A DNA stretch of 7,719 nt from Neisseriaceae bacterium (GTDB taxonomy: Bacteria; Pseudomonadota; Gammaproteobacteria; Burkholderiales; Neisseriaceae). Position numbers and translations under genes: made by a program. Location of the stretch: contig JASLBZ010000136.1 in assembly GCA_030146285.1 (NCBI GenBank), positions 1 through 7,719 on the forward strand. Reading direction: 5' to 3'. Every line of letters begins with the position of its first letter. Positions within the stretch are counted from its first letter, which is position 1. Below the pieces are notes generated by a model that was not told the DNA's origin, made no database searches, and saw only the letters and a program-made list of their open reading frames with translations. This document shows, in pieces, positions 5,564 to 7,719 of the stretch.

Positions 5564-6640
5564 TCAAGAAAATAAGTCTAAAGACAATTGTTGTTCGATT
5601 TCGGGTAAGGTTTGCAAATGACTCAGGCCAATGCCAAGTAAACGGTATTTTTGCCACAAAGGCGCAGTCACTTTATCAAACAGCAATAGCGCACAAGATA
5701 ACAGTTGTTCTTCTGTTCTAATCGCATGGGCAAAAGACATTGAGCGGGTAATGGTTTGGAATTGATGGGTTTTGAGTTTAAGTGTGATGGTTTTGCCCCA
5801 AACATTCTTTTTTTGACTTTGTTGCCATAATTGACTAGCCAAATCACTCATTTGGGACATCACTTCGGGCAGGCGTAAATCATCTAAAAATGTGGTTTCC
5901 GTGGATATTTGTTGCAAAATACGTTGGTTTTTCACTTGGCGCTGGTCAATGCCACGGGCTAAGTCATACAAACGATAGCCATAACGGCCAAAATAATGGG
6001 CTAATTCCCCAGAACTTAAAGGTTGAATATCGGCAATGGTTTGCAAGCCTAAAGTTTGCATTTTTTCTAAGGTTCTGGAGCCAACCCCTGGAATTTTTTT
6101 AAGTGGTAAATGAATTAAAAAATCAGCCACATCTTTGGGTGCAATGACAAATTGGCCATTGGGCTTATTCCAATCAGAAGCAATTTTGGCCAAAAATTTA
6201 TTGGGCGCAACCCCTGCAGAAGCAGTTAAATCCGTTGCCAAAAAAATATCGTGGCGGATTTGCTCGGCAACCCATGTAGCGCTAGGAATGTTGAATTTAT
6301 TGGTGCTAACATCCAAATAAGCCTCATCCAGTGACAAAGGCTCCACCAAGTCAGTGTATTTTTTAAAAATACGATGAATCTGAGCTGATACCGCGCGGTA
6401 TTTCATAAAGTTAGGGGCAATAAAAATAGCATGTGGACACAGCATTTTGGCTTTGGCAACAGACATGGCAGAGTGTAGGCCAAATTGACGTGCCTCATAA
6501 GAAGCCGCACAGACTACAGAGCGAGCGCCATCCCAAGCCACCACAACAGGTTTTCCTTTTAATTGTGGTTGATCTTTGAGCTCGACCGAGGCATAAAAAG
6601 CATCCATATCAACGTGTATGATTTTGCGTTCAGGCAGCAT
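5564..6640 (-). CDS. dinB: DNA polymerase IV (Y-family translesion polymerase)
   Basis: Low-fidelity polymerase without proofreading that bypasses damaged template bases, including N2-guanine and alkyl adducts. The 358 residues cover the whole family: HVDMDAFYASVE (9-20) with catalytic Asp11 and likely steric gate Tyr16, SYEAR (47-51), SLDEAYLD (103-110) with catalytic Asp105 and Glu106, ASAGVAPNKFLAKIASD (140-156), a helix-hairpin-helix at IPGVG (183-187), and the little finger from about 240 to 340. The C-terminus QLSLDLF (351-357) is a textbook beta-clamp binding motif. The start lies 7 bp after the xerD stop with no Shine-Dalgarno nearby, so reinitiation by ribosomes finishing xerD is likely. 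No LexA-type operator is visible, but the promoter may lie outside the window. Confidence 0.97.
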   Translation of the reverse strand: MLPERKIIHVDMDAFYASVELKDQPQLKGKPVVVAWDGARSVVCAASYEARQFGLHSAMSVAKAKMLCPHAIFIAPNFMKYRAVSAQIHRIFKKYTDLVEPLSLDEAYLDVSTNKFNIPSATWVAEQIRHDIFLATDLTASAGVAPNKFLAKIASDWNKPNGQFVIAPKDVADFLIHLPLKKIPGVGSRTLEKMQTLGLQTIADIQPLSSGELAHYFGRYGYRLYDLARGIDQRQVKNQRILQQISTETTFLDDLRLPEVMSQMSDLASQLWQQSQKKNVWGKTITLKLKTHQFQTITRSMSFAHAIRTEEQLLSCALLLFDKVTAPLWQKYRLLGIGLSHLQTLPEIEQQLSLDLFS

Positions 6641-6647
6641 GGTATGG

Positions 6648-7541
6648 CTAAGCTCGCGGGTGATGCTCTAGAACGATTTGTTTGAGTCGTTCATTGGCAA
6701 CATGGGTATAAATTTGTGTAGTGCTGATGTCAGCATGGCCCAATAACATCTGTACCACACGCAAATCCGCGCCGTGATTGACAAGATGGGTTGCAAAAGC
6801 ATGGCGCAACGAATGGGGGCTAATATTGGAAATGCCAACATCTTTGGCATAGCGTTTGACAATCATCCAAGCCAATTGGCGTGTCATCCCCCCTTTTTTC
6901 TGGCTCACAAACAAAAAATCACAAGCTTGATTGCTTAACAAAACTTGGCGAGAGTGATTAAAATACTCGACCACAGCAGCGCAAGCTTGCTCACCCAAAG
7001 GCACCAAGCGCTGTTTGTCTCCCTTACCAATGGTGGCAACCACGCCACGCAACAAATCAATTTCATTGATTCTAATGTGCACAGCCTCACTCACACGCAT
7101 TCCTGTGGCGTACATCACTTCCAAAAGTGCATAGTCCCGTAAACCGTGTGGAGTGCTTTGGTCAGGTGCACTTAACAAAGCTTCTACTTGGTTTTCACTG
7201 ATGTAATGAGGCAGACGTAAGCCCTGTTTGGGTGCTTTTAAAAATTCGACTGGATTGTGAGTGCAAAAATGGTATTCCACCAGGTATTGGTATAAACGCC
7301 GACAAGCGGACAAAGCTCTGGCTTGTGAGGTGGGTTTTTCTTCTAAGTTGAATATCGCATCGGCTAAGATGACATCATCGGCATCGCTAAAGTATGCACC
7401 AGCTTGCTCTAAACGCTTGGCGATTTTGTTTAAATCACGGCGATAGCTTGATAAAGTATTTTCAGATAGGCGCTCTTGCAGCCACAAATGCTCTAAAAAA
7501 CGGTCGACCAATTCTGTTTGGCTTAAGAAAGACTGGCTCAT
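6648..7541 (-). CDS. xerD: Site-specific tyrosine recombinase XerD
   Basis: With XerC, resolves chromosome dimers at dif during division, under control of FtsK. Its 297 residues match E. coli XerD (298). The N-terminal DNA-binding domain holds ENTLSSYRRDL (27-37). The catalytic domain shows Arg149 (ATGMRVSEA), Lys173 (IGKGDKQRLVPLGE), His243 and Arg246 (SPHSLRHAFATHL), His269 (LLGHADISTTQ) and nucleophile Tyr278 (IYTHV). The tail HHPRA is typical of XerD rather than XerC or phage integrases, so this is the housekeeping enzyme and not a sign of a mobile element. Its ATG overlaps the stop of the upstream methyltransferase (ATGA), implying translational coupling, and dinB follows after 7 bp. Confidence 0.96.
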   Translation of the reverse strand: MSQSFLSQTELVDRFLEHLWLQERLSENTLSSYRRDLNKIAKRLEQAGAYFSDADDVILADAIFNLEEKPTSQARALSACRRLYQYLVEYHFCTHNPVEFLKAPKQGLRLPHYISENQVEALLSAPDQSTPHGLRDYALLEVMYATGMRVSEAVHIRINEIDLLRGVVATIGKGDKQRLVPLGEQACAAVVEYFNHSRQVLLSNQACDFLFVSQKKGGMTRQLAWMIVKRYAKDVGISNISPHSLRHAFATHLVNHGADLRVVQMLLGHADISTTQIYTHVANERLKQIVLEHHPRA

Positions 7542-7719
7542 GATTTCACTTTTTCCAATGCCAATAAGTATTTTTTGACATTCAAATGGCTATCGTCAGA
7601 ACTTAAGGCAAAGCCACCCAAGCCTTGTTTTGCAACAACACGGTGACAAGGAATAATAATCGGTAAGGGATTTTTGCCACAGGCTTGACCAATGGCACGA
7701 GGATGCGATTGCAATTGCA
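7538..7719 (-). CDS. ogt: Methylated-DNA--protein-cysteine methyltransferase, C-terminal part (partial)
   Basis: The last 59 residues of a suicide DNA-repair protein that takes the methyl group from O6-methylguanine onto its own cysteine. It carries the active site IIIPCHRVV, with the acceptor cysteine coded at 7646-7648, preceded by IGQACGKNPLP and followed by GLGGFA and the terminal YLLALE helix typical of the family. The start and the N-terminal domain lie beyond the right edge, so I cannot tell whether it is a short Ogt type or fused to Ada domains; the symbol is provisional. Its TGA overlaps the xerD ATG by 4 bp. Confidence 0.92.
   Translation of the reverse strand, partial: QLQSHPRAIGQACGKNPLPIIIPCHRVVAKQGLGGFALSSDDSHLNVKKYLLALEKVKS

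Noticed and set aside
6648..7541. Tyrosine recombinase as the integrase of a mobile element
   Set aside because: Length, motifs and the HHPRA tail are those of housekeeping XerD. The neighbours are core genes and no attachment repeats or cargo are present.
1..7719. CRISPR array, tRNA, rRNA, riboswitch or insertion sequence
   Set aside because: Reading both strands I saw no spaced repeats, no tRNA arms or rRNA segments, no transposase and no long structured leader. All gene-free gaps are under 300 bp.

Overview
The window reads as ordinary, densely packed proteobacterial chromosome, AT-leaning (GC in the low forties by eye). I see no mobile element, CRISPR array, tRNA or rRNA. Nine genes lie wholly or partly on the minus strand. 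A short open frame at the left edge looks like the 3' end of a gene arriving on the plus strand. The protein style of Fbp, DinB, RlmJ and XerD is beta/gammaproteobacterial. From memory, Fbp and DinB resemble Neisseria-type proteins most, so a low-GC betaproteobacterium, perhaps of the Neisseriales, is my best guess. That placement is inference.

Layout, in the direction of transcription (right to left): a 3' fragment of a methylated-DNA--protein-cysteine methyltransferase (7538-7719) overlaps xerD (6648-7541) by ATGA, and dinB (5564-6640) starts 7 bp after xerD. These three form a DNA-maintenance unit: direct alkylation repair, chromosome dimer resolution and lesion bypass. A 244-bp gap follows, holding a possible dinB terminator and two candidate promoters. 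They lead into an unrecognised secreted protein of 199 residues (4720-5319). Next is nnrD (3771-4652), which repairs damaged NAD(P)H hydrates, and then a 140-bp gap.

The last block, rlmJ (2776-3630), fbp (1755-2738), a GFA-family zinc protein (1337-1726), a secreted cyclophilin ppiA (748-1314) and a cytosolic cyclophilin ppiB (238-729), has gaps of only 37, 28, 22 and 18 bp. It probably forms one transcription unit ending at a strong hairpin-plus-T-tract terminator at 184-215. That terminator also works on paper for the incoming plus-strand gene.

I did not find an obvious new biological system. The points most worth a second look are the unrecognised secreted protein with a C-terminal cysteine, an Asp-to-Asn change in the FBPase signature, the tandem secreted/cytosolic cyclophilin pair, the ogt-xerD-dinB unit, and weak DUS-like and dif-like sequences. 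The last two are close to what chance could give.
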